A stretch of 64,000 nucleotides of DNA, from contig JAGWHU010000003.1 of assembly GCA_028866575.1 (NCBI GenBank), forward strand, positions 1-64,000. The letters run 5' to 3'. Origin of the DNA: Candidatus Micrarchaeota archaeon (GTDB taxonomy: Archaea; Micrarchaeota; Micrarchaeia; Micrarchaeales; Micrarchaeaceae). The number at the start of each line of letters is the position of its first letter. The first letter of the stretch is position 1. This document shows positions 14,832 to 23,915 of this stretch, one piece after another. The position numbers and the translations under genes are program-made. Under the pieces are notes generated by a model that had not been told where the DNA came from, made no database searches, and saw only the letters and a program-made list of their open reading frames with translations.

Positions 14832-17506
14832 TGCTTAGCAAGGACAAACTGCGCGAGGGCTTCTCAAAGGAGCCGGGTAAGTACTATTCCGTTAGGACCT
14901 TCAGGAAGGAGGGGTTCGAGAGGAGGCAGTGCGACGTGTGCGGCAAGTACTTCTGGACATCAGACAGCAAGCGCGAATTGTGCGGCGATCCTTCCCACGA
15001 GCCGTATTCGCTCATGAGGGAAAAGCCCAAGGACATCACGTATTTTGAATTCTGGAAAAAGTTCTCGAAGTTCTTCTCGGATAGCAACCACGAGGTCATA
15101 GAGAAGTACCCCGTAGTGAGCAGGTGGCGCCAGGACCTCTACTTCACGATAGCAAGCATACAGGACTTCCAGCGGATAGAGAAGGGGAAGATGAGCTTCG
15201 AATACAACGCAAATCCGTTGCTGGTGCCGCAGATATGCATGAGGTTCAACGACATACCCAACGTGGGGCTGACTGGCAGGCACCTCACCTCTTTCATGAT
15301 GGCCGGCCAGCATGCGTTTAACTACCCGAAGGAAGGATACTGGAGGGACAGGACGATAGAGCTCAACTACAAGGTGCTCACCAATCTGCTCGGGATAAAG
15401 AAGAAAAACCTCACTTACGTAGAGGACGTGTGGGCAATGGGGGACTTCTCCGAATACGGCCCCTGCCTCGAGAGCTTCGCCAACGGCCTGGAAATAGTGA
15501 ACAGCGTATTCACCCAGTTCGAGTATGTAAACGGAAGGATAGGCGAGCTGAAGGGCAAGGTGGTCGACGTCGGCTGGGGGTTCGAGAGGCTCCTGTGGTT
15601 CTATACAGGCCACGATACCCTGTACGACGCGGTATTCCGTAAGGAGCTTGAGTACATACACAAGAGCACGGCCATAAGGCCGAACAGGAAGATATACGCG
15701 AAGGTCGCGCCGTACCTCGGCTCCTTGGATGCGACAGAATCGGGAAACACGGCCGATTTGGAGATGAGGGCACTAGAGAGGGCAAAAGTCCCTGTCGATG
15801 ACTACTACAGCATAATAAAGCCCATGCAGGCTTCATATGCGATAGCGGACCACACAAGATCGCTGCTTTTCGCGATAAGCGACGGGGCCCTTCCCAGCAA
15901 CGTAGGCGGCGGCTACAACCTGAGGGTCATACTCAGGAGGGTGCTCGACTTCATGGAGCAGTACAGGATGGAGCTTGACCTGATCAAGCTCATGGAGCTG
16001 CATGCAAAGGACCTGAAGCCCCTTTACAACGACATAGACGAGAGCATAAGCGAGATAAACGAGATAATATCCATAGAACGGAAGAGGTATTCCAACACGA
16101 AAGAGCAGGCATTGAGGATAGTTACGCAGATACTTTCCAACAACGAGCAGCTCACCGCAGAAAGGGCAAGAATGCTCTATGAAAGCAACGGGATAACCCC
16201 TGACTTCATAAGTTCGGTAGCTGAATCAAAGGGCATAAAGATGGACATACCCGAGGAGAGCTACAATTCCATAATAAAGAGCGATTTCGCATCGAAGCGC
16301 AAGGAGCACAAGCACGATTACGGCATTGACATGGGCGCGCTGCAGAAAACGGAAAAACTGTACTACAGGGGCATTGTGCTTGAATCGAAATCAAAGGTGC
16401 TTGCGTCGCACGGCGCATACGTGGTGCTTGACAAGACGCCTTTCTATCCTGAGGGCGGCGGCCAGGAGGCCGATACCGGCACCATAAACGGGGTAAAGGT
16501 CAAGGACGTGCAGAACGCAAACGGGATTATAGTGCACACGCTGGAGAAGCATGCCGATCTTAAAAACGGCGCGACCGCAAGCTGCGCTGTAGACAGGGAA
16601 AGAAGGGTAAGGCTCATGGCGCACCATACCGCAACGCATCTTATAAGCGCGGCATCGCGAAAAATTCTTGGCAAGCATGCATGGCAGGAAGGTGCCCACA
16701 AAGGCGCGGCCAAGGCCCACATAGACGTGTCGCACTACGAAAGGCTAACGCCAGAGCAGATACAAAAGATAGAGGATACCGCAAACTCCTACATTACCCA
16801 CGGCATAAAAGTTGCCGTCCAGGAGATGGGCAGGAACGAGGCGGAATCCAGGTTCGGGTTTTCCATATATCAGGGCCACGGGGTCCCTGGAAGCAGGTTA
16901 AGGATAGTGCAGGTCAAGGACCTTGACGGCAACATCATAGATGCAGAAGCATGCGGGGGCCTCCATCTTTCGGGCATGGAGTCCGTTGTCGGGCTGATAA
17001 AGATAACAAACTCGTCGAGGATACACGACGGCATCAACAGGATAGAATTCGTAGCAGGGCCTGCAGCGCAGGAGCACATGGACAGGCTTGGCTCAACAAT
17101 AGAAAGCATAGCATCCAATGCGGGGATAGACAAGGACAAGCTTGATACAGGGCTTTCGGCTAAGCTGGAGGAGCTAAAGCTTTACAGGGATCGCTACCAG
17201 AAGGCTGAGGAGGAATTAAGCTTCTACATAGCAAAGGATCTTGCCAATGCGCAGGGCAAGCTTGTTGTAAAGCAGGCGGATTACAGCAGATCAATGCTCA
17301 GGAAGATAGCCACGCTATTCGCGGAAAGCAACAAGGAAAGGGTGCTGATACTCTACAACGGCGAGGGCCACGCAATAGCTATGGCAGGCACAGAATCCAG
17401 GGAATCCGCCATAGACTCAATAAAGGCGTATGCAAAGTCATCCGACATGGATTTCAGGGGCGGGGGATCCAGGAGGATGGCCGAGGGCAAGATGGTGGAG
17501 CTGTAG
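14831..17506 (+). CDS. alaS: Alanine--tRNA ligase, archaeal type
   Basis: This 891-residue class II synthetase charges tRNA-Ala. The archaeal N-terminal extension with the CDVCGKYFW zinc-like pair is followed by the catalytic core (YFEFWKKFSKFF, RWRQDLYFTIASI, motif 3 region VGGGYNLRVILRRVLDF). The editing domain has the zinc motif MAHHTATHLI and the distal CGGLHLSGMESV. A C-Ala-like tail ends in FRGGGSRRMAEGKM. The reading frame extends back to 14762 inside the nuclease gene, but the ATG at 14831 overlapping the nuclease stop (TGATG) starts exactly where family members do. Confidence 0.95.
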   Translation: MLSKDKLREGFSKEPGKYYSVRTFRKEGFERRQCDVCGKYFWTSDSKRELCGDPSHEPYSLMREKPKDITYFEFWKKFSKFFSDSNHEVIEKYPVVSRWRQDLYFTIASIQDFQRIEKGKMSFEYNANPLLVPQICMRFNDIPNVGLTGRHLTSFMMAGQHAFNYPKEGYWRDRTIELNYKVLTNLLGIKKKNLTYVEDVWAMGDFSEYGPCLESFANGLEIVNSVFTQFEYVNGRIGELKGKVVDVGWGFERLLWFYTGHDTLYDAVFRKELEYIHKSTAIRPNRKIYAKVAPYLGSLDATESGNTADLEMRALERAKVPVDDYYSIIKPMQASYAIADHTRSLLFAISDGALPSNVGGGYNLRVILRRVLDFMEQYRMELDLIKLMELHAKDLKPLYNDIDESISEINEIISIERKRYSNTKEQALRIVTQILSNNEQLTAERARMLYESNGITPDFISSVAESKGIKMDIPEESYNSIIKSDFASKRKEHKHDYGIDMGALQKTEKLYYRGIVLESKSKVLASHGAYVVLDKTPFYPEGGGQEADTGTINGVKVKDVQNANGIIVHTLEKHADLKNGATASCAVDRERRVRLMAHHTATHLISAASRKILGKHAWQEGAHKGAAKAHIDVSHYERLTPEQIQKIEDTANSYITHGIKVAVQEMGRNEAESRFGFSIYQGHGVPGSRLRIVQVKDLDGNIIDAEACGGLHLSGMESVVGLIKITNSSRIHDGINRIEFVAGPAAQEHMDRLGSTIESIASNAGIDKDKLDTGLSAKLEELKLYRDRYQKAEEELSFYIAKDLANAQGKLVVKQADYSRSMLRKIATLFAESNKERVLILYNGEGHAIAMAGTESRESAIDSIKAYAKSSDMDFRGGGSRRMAEGKMVEL

Positions 17507-17515
17507 GGCGATTGG

Positions 17516-18022
17516 TTGTACCTGAATCTGATCTACCTTTACATAATATACCCTATAATTTACATATTCCCAGCGTACGCAGCGAACGGCGCGCCGATAC
17601 TATTCGGAGGGGGCAAGAGGCCGCTCGACATGGGCAGGAAGCTAAACGGCAAGAGAGTATTCGGTGACAACAAGACCGTAAGGGGGACAATATCAAGCAT
17701 TGCTGTCGGGGTTATTGTAGGGCTTATAGAATACCCGTTCCTGCACTACATGCTTGCGGTCGCGATTCTGCTAGCAATCGGCGCAAACTTCGGCGATCTT
17801 ACCGGCAGCTTCATAAAGAGGAGGATCGGCATAAAGAGCGGGAGCAGCTTCCCGATAATGGACCAGTACGGTTTCTTCATATTTGCTATGCTGTTCGCGC
17901 TTCCATTGGGGCATCTTCCAAATGTTTACGGGATACTCTTCCTTGTGGTGCTCACAGGAACGGCGCACGTTCTTACGAACAGGGGCGCAAACAGGCTGAG
18001 ACTCAAGTCTGTCCCCTGGTAA
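17516..18022 (+). CDS. carS: CDP-archaeol synthase
   Basis: CarS activates the unsaturated archaeal phospholipid precursor (digeranylgeranylglyceryl phosphate) with CTP. The 168-residue membrane protein has about four helices and two diagnostic cytosolic motifs, GKRVFGDNKTVRG and GANFGDLTGSFIKRR followed by GIKSGSSFPIMDQYGFF. It starts with a TTG ten bases after alaS and is probably cotranscribed with it. This gene alone identifies the host as an archaeon. Confidence 0.92.
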   Translation: MYLNLIYLYIIYPIIYIFPAYAANGAPILFGGGKRPLDMGRKLNGKRVFGDNKTVRGTISSIAVGVIVGLIEYPFLHYMLAVAILLAIGANFGDLTGSFIKRRIGIKSGSSFPIMDQYGFFIFAMLFALPLGHLPNVYGILFLVVLTGTAHVLTNRGANRLRLKSVPW

Positions 18023-18062
18023 CACATGAAGGGAAAATCTGCCCTGCATCTTTATTATGGCT

Positions 18063-18995
18063 TTACGGCGGCGTATAGTTGAGGTCGTAGGAACCGCCCT
18101 GCGCCGCGCTGTTGTATGCGTAGCCGTTGTTCCCATTGCCGCTGTAGTCGTATATGTCTCCGTTTAGGGGCCACCACCCAACGAGGTTCTTCAGGTTTAT
18201 CGGAGCGCCGCCGAGCCCCTCATCGTACAGGCTCACCACAGCATTCTGCGACAGGGAGGTATTGTAGAGCTGAACGTTGCTTATGATCCCGTTCCAGGGC
18301 GTGCTTATCAAAACAGCGCTGTGCGCAGGTATGTAAACATTCGCCGAAAGCGGAACCGAGGAATATGTCCTTATGACGTTGCCATTGGTGATGGAATACG
18401 CCACAGCAGTAGTGCCGTTGTATTCTATTGCCACGAATATCCACGTATCAAGCGCAATCGGATTGGAGTACATGCAGTTGACCGCCGACTTCACTGCCTC
18501 GAACAGTCCCCTGTTGCAGTAGGGGGTTTCGTTGGTGTTTATGAATACCGCGTTCCACGGCGGGCCCCTATAGCCGGTAAAGTTCCCGTAGGCCAGCGCC
18601 GTCTGGGTATTGCCCTGCGGAGCGGAGAATATCCAGCCGGTCAGGGTGACGGAGTTGCCGCTGCCGCTGAATATGAACGGCATGAACCTCGCGTGCGCTA
18701 CAGATATGTTGGAATTCCCGAACTCCTGGAACTGCCCGAAATACCCGAAATGCGTCACGAACCTCGGGAGCTCTCCTCCGCATACCCCGACAAGGTTTAT
18801 GTTGGATACCGAGCCTGGCCCTCCTCCCCTGTACACCTGGCATTCCCCAGGGGGCGCCCTCGGCTGTATGGACCTGCCCCCGAATATGCCTGAGAAGTAC
18901 AACGCCGCAAGCACTATCATTATTATGATGAACATCCAGCCGTACGATGTGACGAACTCAATTGCCGACTGGGCTTTCCTGCCGTTGTAACGCAT
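18063..18995 (-). CDS. Type IV pilin-like surface protein with LamG-like domain
   Basis: This 310-residue protein begins MRYNGRKAQSAIEFVTSYGW followed by a 20-residue hydrophobic helix. That is a class III signal peptide, cut before Q-S-A-I-E-F by an archaeal prepilin peptidase. The rest is an extracellular beta domain with the LamG/concanavalin-like end pattern LVGWWPLNGDIYDYSGNGNNG and several NxS/T sequons. A Cys pair near residue 72-92 may form a disulfide. The frame extends 21 codons upstream, but the ATG at 18995 gives the proper short positive leader. It likely forms or decorates a pilus-like surface structure and may bind glycans. Confidence 0.78.
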   Translation of the reverse strand: MRYNGRKAQSAIEFVTSYGWMFIIIMIVLAALYFSGIFGGRSIQPRAPPGECQVYRGGGPGSVSNINLVGVCGGELPRFVTHFGYFGQFQEFGNSNISVAHARFMPFIFSGSGNSVTLTGWIFSAPQGNTQTALAYGNFTGYRGPPWNAVFINTNETPYCNRGLFEAVKSAVNCMYSNPIALDTWIFVAIEYNGTTAVAYSITNGNVIRTYSSVPLSANVYIPAHSAVLISTPWNGIISNVQLYNTSLSQNAVVSLYDEGLGGAPINLKNLVGWWPLNGDIYDYSGNGNNGYAYNSAAQGGSYDLNYTPP

Positions 18996-19066
18996 CGAAA
19001 CACTCGCTAAGACTATTATCCACACAAAGCTTAAAAGAGTTCCCAGCTCAATAGTCAAAGGATTAA

Positions 19067-19540
19067 ATGAAGCTGTTTCCTCTTGACACCAGTGTCAGCC
19101 AGATAAGGGGCATAATAGAGATAATGAAGGACAGCAACGGCTCCATAGACGTGTCGAAGCTCGCCGAAGAGACTAACGACGAGATTGATGATCTATTTCC
19201 GCTCATAGACACCTGCGTGCTTCTGAAGCTGTGCACCGTAAAGAGCGGCGCCGTGAAGCTCACTAAGACAGGCATGAACCTCGCAACGCACAACACTAGG
19301 GAGGTGTTCGCAAGGGCCTTGCACAACGTTGAGCCCTTCAAGAGCGCCATAAGCGCCATCAAAAAGGGCAAAAGGATGACCACTCCGGAGGTTTCCAAGG
19401 CGCTTTACAAGAAGGGCATACTTTACAACAGCGACGAGATAACGAATACCGAATTGCTGAAGAACCTGCTACTCAAGTGGGGCATAAGCAACAAGCTGTT
19501 CTCATACGACTACGAGCTCGACGTATGGTCCATGGGATGA
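19067..19540 (+). CDS. Free-standing AAA_assoc_C domain protein
   Basis: This 157-residue protein matches the C-terminal extension (AAA_assoc_C, PF09821) normally fused to NitT/TauT-type ABC ATPases. Segments that fit are PLDTSVSQIRGIIEIM, GSIDVSKLAEE, IDDLFPLIDTC, VKLTKTGMNLA and LLLKWGISNKLFSYD. Here it is a separate gene, convergent with the ATPase gene and one base from its stop. It probably regulates or assembles the transporter encoded next to it. A TATA-like GCTTAAAAGAG lies about 30 bp before the start. Confidence 0.75.
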   Translation: MKLFPLDTSVSQIRGIIEIMKDSNGSIDVSKLAEETNDEIDDLFPLIDTCVLLKLCTVKSGAVKLTKTGMNLATHNTREVFARALHNVEPFKSAISAIKKGKRMTTPEVSKALYKKGILYNSDEITNTELLKNLLLKWGISNKLFSYDYELDVWSMG

Positions 19541-19541
19541 C

Positions 19542-20282
19542 TCAGCCGGTAAGTATCCTGTACACATGGTCCACCATGCCCTGGAATTTCCTGCTCCTCC
19601 TGTTCCTCGGGTAATCCATGTCAACCTCCATCACCTCCTTCACGCTGGTCGGCTTCCCTGAAAGGATCACGATCTTGTTGGAGAGCTCCACCGCCTCCTC
19701 CACGTTATGCGTGACCATTATCACTGAATTCACCGGTATGGCTGTGTTCCTCACCATGCTGAGTATGTCGGATCTCAGCGTATTTGCGGTAAGCTCGTCG
19801 AGCGAGCTGAAGGGCTCGTCCATGAGTAGAACTAGCGGCTCCGATGCTATCGCCCTTGCGATGCCGACGCGCTGCCTCATCCCTCCGCTAAGTACATTGG
19901 GGTACGAATCCTCGAATCCCTCAAGCCCGAACCTGGCCAGGAGGTCCTTTGCGGTCCTGTCCTTCTCTTCGTCGCTTATCTCAAAGTAGGACAATCCTAT
20001 CTTCACGTTCTCTATGTTGGTCAGCCACGGAAGGAGCCCGAAATCCTGGAATACGAACGATATCTCCTTCCTTGGCGCGGTGATCTCCCTGTTCATGAAC
20101 AGCACCCTCCCGCTTGTCGGGCTCACGAGGCCGATCATCATCCTGAGGAGCGTGCTCTTGCCGCAGCCGGACGGACCTATTATGGATATGAATTCGTTCT
20201 TCTTTGTGGAAAAGGAAACGCCCTTTATCACGTCTATCCCCCCGACGGCATATGCGACGTCCTGAACTTTTATCATGTCCAT
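19542..20282 (-). CDS. ABC transporter ATPase, NitT/TauT (SsuB/TauB) type
   Basis: This 246-residue ATPase has Walker A GPSGCGKST, Q-loop FVFQDFGLLPW, signature LSGGMRQR, Walker B LVLLMDEP and the H-loop MVTHNVEEA. The Q-loop and D-loop wording fits the nitrate/sulfonate/taurine subfamily. The reading frame extends to 20345, inside the permease gene, but the ATG at 20282, four bases after the permease stop, is the sensible start. It pairs with the fused permease upstream. The substrate is unknown because no binding protein is encoded here. Confidence 0.9.
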   Translation of the reverse strand: MDMIKVQDVAYAVGGIDVIKGVSFSTKKNEFISIIGPSGCGKSTLLRMMIGLVSPTSGRVLFMNREITAPRKEISFVFQDFGLLPWLTNIENVKIGLSYFEISDEEKDRTAKDLLARFGLEGFEDSYPNVLSGGMRQRVGIARAIASEPLVLLMDEPFSSLDELTANTLRSDILSMVRNTAIPVNSVIMVTHNVEEAVELSNKIVILSGKPTSVKEVMEVDMDYPRNRRSRKFQGMVDHVYRILTG

Positions 20283-20286
20283 TCTA

Positions 20287-21900
20287 TCACTTGTAAGGCG
20301 CAAGCACCCTGTTGTACAGCCTCTTCCAGAAGAACCTGTTGACAACTATTATAACAATTGTCAGGTTTATTAAACCCAATACCATTAGGGCTATGTTCCC
20401 GCTGGCCAGGGATACGTCAAGAAGCCTTCCAAGGCCTATGCTTACGGACGTTATCACATTGCCGTTCCCAAGAACGTTCGTGGTGAACCTCTCCGCGACT
20501 ATGCTGGCGTTCCATTCCGCTGCTATTCCTGTTATCGCGCCGGTAATCATCGCGGGAAGCAGCGCCTTGACGTAGATGTCCTTCCATGCGAGCCTGCCCT
20601 TCACGTCGAATATCCTCCTCACCTCGTTAACTGCGGGGGATATGGTGCTCCTGCTGGAGACTATGCTGAACACCATGTACCATATCCCGCTCAGGAAGAA
20701 GACTATGAACGCAACAAGCTCGTTATGGAAAGGCGCATTCCTCAAGGATATTGCAATGAAAGGGAGGAGTATCGTTGCGGGTATCGATGCGAGTATCTGG
20801 AATGCCAGCAGGTACATTTCGCTCCTCCTGGAAATGAACACGAGGTAAACGCCGAGCGGAAGCGCAACCGCGAATATCACCGCAAACGCGAACCATATCC
20901 TGAGCATCGACGCGCCAAGGGAAAGAAGCACCTCGTATTCGTAACCTGCAAGGGATGCCAGGGAGCCGCGATAGACGTAAAGCAGGTATATGACGATCAG
21001 TGCCGCTGCTATGTACAGCAGGTGCCTGTAGTCCCTTGAATGCTCCGCAATCTTCTGCGCTGGAGACCTCCTTGATGCTCTCTTCGGAAGCACGACAGGC
21101 AGCGCGAACATGTTCCTTATGCTGACTATGTTCCTGTGCAGCGCGCCCATGCCCACCTTGCCGAGAGGCCCTATCCTCCCTATCGCCTTGGCTATGTCCA
21201 GCCTGTTCGCCTCCTCCTTGTTCCGCTTCTCCTGCACTGTATGCCTCGTGAACCTTCTCTTGAGGTAGTTGAAAAGGAGCAGGCGCGTGGCTATGACGAA
21301 TGCTATGAACACGCCTATGCCTATGAAGTATTCGGTGAAGCTGCCGGAAATGGCGAGGTTCGTGAGCGCAACACCTATCCCGTGCTTTACGGAATAGACT
21401 GAGTTCCCCGTAGAAAATATCTCGCTGGTTACAAGGTAGAAAAGGCCTATGGACCACGAAAGCATCGACTGCTCCACCACCCGCGGCATGCTAGCAGGTA
21501 TCAGTATCTTCGTGAGCCTGTCCGATGGGCTGAGGTTGAATATCCTGCCTACTTCGTTGAACTCCTCCGGGAGCATCTTTATTGATTCGTACACGCCAAA
21601 GGTTATGTTCCACACCATGCTGGTTATGATGAGGAAGACAACAGCTGCGTTTATTCCTATGTATCCCGGAAGCGTTGAAACGACAACGAGTATGACGAAC
21701 GGGAAGAACGCGAGTATCGGAAGCGTCTGGAATATGTCCCATACGGGTATTATCACCTTTTCTGCGGTCCTGTTAGTTGCAGCATATATTCCGACGAACA
21801 TGCTTATTGCAATGGAAAGGAAGAGGGCAACAAGCATCCTCACCCATGAGAAGGAAGTATCGATTATTATCGACAACACAAAGCCCAATAGCTGCTGCAT
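20287..21900 (-). CDS. Fused double permease of a NitT/TauT-type ABC transporter
   Basis: This 537-residue protein contains two BPD_transp_1 permease domains in one chain, about 12 membrane helices in total. Each half has an EAA-type loop: EFNEVGRIFNLSPSDRLTKI in the first and AVNEVRRIFDVKGRLAW in the second. The linker (about residues 225-285) is basic. Fusion of the two subunits makes the usual homodimer a single polypeptide. It is the first gene of a two-gene unit with the ATPase. Substrates of relatives include sulfonates, nitrate, cyanate and thiamine precursors. Confidence 0.85.
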   Translation of the reverse strand: MQQLLGFVLSIIIDTSFSWVRMLVALFLSIAISMFVGIYAATNRTAEKVIIPVWDIFQTLPILAFFPFVILVVVSTLPGYIGINAAVVFLIITSMVWNITFGVYESIKMLPEEFNEVGRIFNLSPSDRLTKILIPASMPRVVEQSMLSWSIGLFYLVTSEIFSTGNSVYSVKHGIGVALTNLAISGSFTEYFIGIGVFIAFVIATRLLLFNYLKRRFTRHTVQEKRNKEEANRLDIAKAIGRIGPLGKVGMGALHRNIVSIRNMFALPVVLPKRASRRSPAQKIAEHSRDYRHLLYIAAALIVIYLLYVYRGSLASLAGYEYEVLLSLGASMLRIWFAFAVIFAVALPLGVYLVFISRRSEMYLLAFQILASIPATILLPFIAISLRNAPFHNELVAFIVFFLSGIWYMVFSIVSSRSTISPAVNEVRRIFDVKGRLAWKDIYVKALLPAMITGAITGIAAEWNASIVAERFTTNVLGNGNVITSVSIGLGRLLDVSLASGNIALMVLGLINLTIVIIVVNRFFWKRLYNRVLAPYK

Positions 21901-21969
21901 AGTCAGGAATACGAAACAAAACCTTATAAGTTAATATATTGGCTGGGGATGCGCATCTGCAACCAACAT

Positions 21970-23037
21970 CTACATAATGTAATTTCCCTCATATCTGTCT
22001 TCTAGGAGCTTCATGAGCAGCATTATTCCCTGCTTGCTGTTCCTGTACTTCCTGTTGAGCTTTTCCACGACCCTGTCATCATCTAGCATGAGGTACCTTA
22101 TCATCCCGTATTTGTTCACCGCTTTTGATATCTCGAAGATTTCCCTGCTGCGCTCCTCCTTTTTCATTTTGTGCGCGCTTTTTGTATCCTTCATGACTGT
22201 GGGCAGCGCCTCGTCAAAGAGGTACTTCAAGTCCTTCCTTTTCATCACATAAGCCCCTTCAATCATGGAAAAGAATACGAAATAGTCAAAAGTGCTGAGC
22301 TCGCTGCCGGTTTTCCTGAAAGTAATGCCCTGGTAAAGGCGCATCCAGCCGAGGACTATCTTACCTATAATGGTGTCCTCTATCCTTTTGTCCGGCACGA
22401 CAAGCTTCTCAAGGTATTCCTTCATGCGCTCGTTCAACATGCCGTAGGAAAGCCTGTCATAATACCTTTTTATCTGGCTGTACTCCAGGTCTGTCCTTCT
22501 GGATCCCTTCGCCTTGAGCTCCTCGATATGAAGCATGCAGTATCTGCCCTCAAGCTTTTTCAGCACTCCCTTGACAAGCGGCTGCTCATGGACCAGCCCC
22601 CTGTAGGCCACCTTCCTCCTGTTGTAAAGCCTTGTCTGCCAGGTGAAGAAACCGCCGCTCCTGCCGTCAAGGTGCGCCTGCTCGTATCGCTTTATCGCAA
22701 ACGCATCGCAGTTAGGGTTGCCTATTATCCTTTTTATGTCGTTCTTTAGCTCTTGGTTTATCCTTTCATCGGTATCGACATAAAGAACCCAGTCATACTT
22801 GCACTTGCCCAACCCGTAGGCCCTCATCGGATCAGGATAACCGAGCGATATCGTATGGTATACAACGACCTTGCCCTTGTACTTCCTGGTTTTTGATACC
22901 AGCCTTTCCAGGTTTTTCCCATTTGTGGAGTTGTCCATCAGCACGATCTGGTCCGATAAATCCAGCAAGTCCTTCACAAGCCCGACTGCCTTGGCTATGT
23001 CATCCCTGCAAAATATCAGCACGGAAAGCTTCTGCAT
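21970..23037 (-). CDS. Family 2 glycosyltransferase (WaaE/KdtX-like)
   Basis: This 355-residue protein has a GT-A domain starting LSVLIFCRDDIAKAVGL, with DQIVLMDNSTNG and the metal-binding DxD motif in YVDTDERI. It also has the FFTWQTRLYNRRKVAYRGLVHEQ segment typical of WaaE-like GT2 enzymes. The C-terminal 150 residues are helical and basic, without clear membrane helices. It is the last gene of the minus-strand glycan block and lies five bases after the FkbM methyltransferase stop. It likely adds one sugar of the lipid-linked glycan; donor and acceptor are unknown. Confidence 0.8.
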   Translation of the reverse strand: MQKLSVLIFCRDDIAKAVGLVKDLLDLSDQIVLMDNSTNGKNLERLVSKTRKYKGKVVVYHTISLGYPDPMRAYGLGKCKYDWVLYVDTDERINQELKNDIKRIIGNPNCDAFAIKRYEQAHLDGRSGGFFTWQTRLYNRRKVAYRGLVHEQPLVKGVLKKLEGRYCMLHIEELKAKGSRRTDLEYSQIKRYYDRLSYGMLNERMKEYLEKLVVPDKRIEDTIIGKIVLGWMRLYQGITFRKTGSELSTFDYFVFFSMIEGAYVMKRKDLKYLFDEALPTVMKDTKSAHKMKKEERSREIFEISKAVNKYGMIRYLMLDDDRVVEKLNRKYRNSKQGIMLLMKLLEDRYEGNYIM

Positions 23038-23042
23038 TTATT

Positions 23043-23915
23043 TTACCTCTTACCGCTTAACTCTGCAAATATGGTGCCGCCATACATTTCCTTATTCTCG
23101 GCGTTCGCGTTTTTCATGCGCTCGGGCTTGGTGTGCCTTACATTGAACCCGGATTCCCTAAGCCTCTTTTCTAATTTTGGATAGTTATAATGGTACTCTA
23201 TGAGTATGCTCTTGAATTTGCGGAGCGTCTCCCTTTTTGATTTAAGTACTATGTCGTATTCGCAGCCCTCGCAGTCTATCTTGAGGGCGGCGCCGTTCAA
23301 CCTATACCTTTTTACGATGTCATCCAATGAAAGTATCGGTATGCTCTTGCCGGAACCTGAGGACCGCAGTTCGCTCCCTGCCAGGTTCCTGTAGTCGGAG
23401 CTTATCTTTATCGCTCCTCTTTTACCTCCGCAACCGGCATTTACCATGGTTATCTTCTTCCCTAGGGCATTCGCGTTTATGTTCTTTTTCGCAAGCTCGT
23501 AGGAATAGGGGTAAGGCTCGAATCCGTATACGTGCTTCGCCCCTTCCAATGCGAAATATATGGCGGTGTCGCCAATGTACGCTCCTATGTCCACTACGAT
23601 CCTGCCATTTACGTCAAGCTCCCCATGCGGCTCGTCAAAGAACTCACCTATTGTCATGAGTATCGCATGGATCCTTTCGTCTTTTGTGCTGTAAGCAAAT
23701 TTCAATTTCCTGCCTTTGTAGTCCGAAACTACATTGCCTCCTGCGGCGCTTATGCTGTAGGATCGCCCGTTCCGCAGTTTGACATTCATGCCGCTCCTTG
23801 CACCTGCAAGCAGCATCAAGACCTCATGCCAATTCGCCACAGTCTTGTGCAGGAAATCAAGCGAACCAGAATTGTCATGCGTAAGCTTGGAAAGCGCTTT
23901 TACGAGTATGCTCAT
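23043..23915 (-). CDS. FkbM-family methyltransferase
   Basis: This 290-residue SAM-dependent enzyme methylates a hydroxyl, usually of a sugar. The SAM-binding motif is IVVDIGAYIGDTAIYFA, followed by VYGFEPYP with the acidic ribose-binding residue. The family motif ALKIDCEGCEYDI is intact. The N-terminal 100 residues are a separate beta-rich lead-in. Its ATG overlaps the stop of the upstream alkaline-phosphatase-fold gene by four bases, so both are made together. Two further FkbM genes lie in this island. Confidence 0.88.
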   Translation of the reverse strand: MSILVKALSKLTHDNSGSLDFLHKTVANWHEVLMLLAGARSGMNVKLRNGRSYSISAAGGNVVSDYKGRKLKFAYSTKDERIHAILMTIGEFFDEPHGELDVNGRIVVDIGAYIGDTAIYFALEGAKHVYGFEPYPYSYELAKKNINANALGKKITMVNAGCGGKRGAIKISSDYRNLAGSELRSSGSGKSIPILSLDDIVKRYRLNGAALKIDCEGCEYDIVLKSKRETLRKFKSILIEYHYNYPKLEKRLRESGFNVRHTKPERMKNANAENKEMYGGTIFAELSGKR

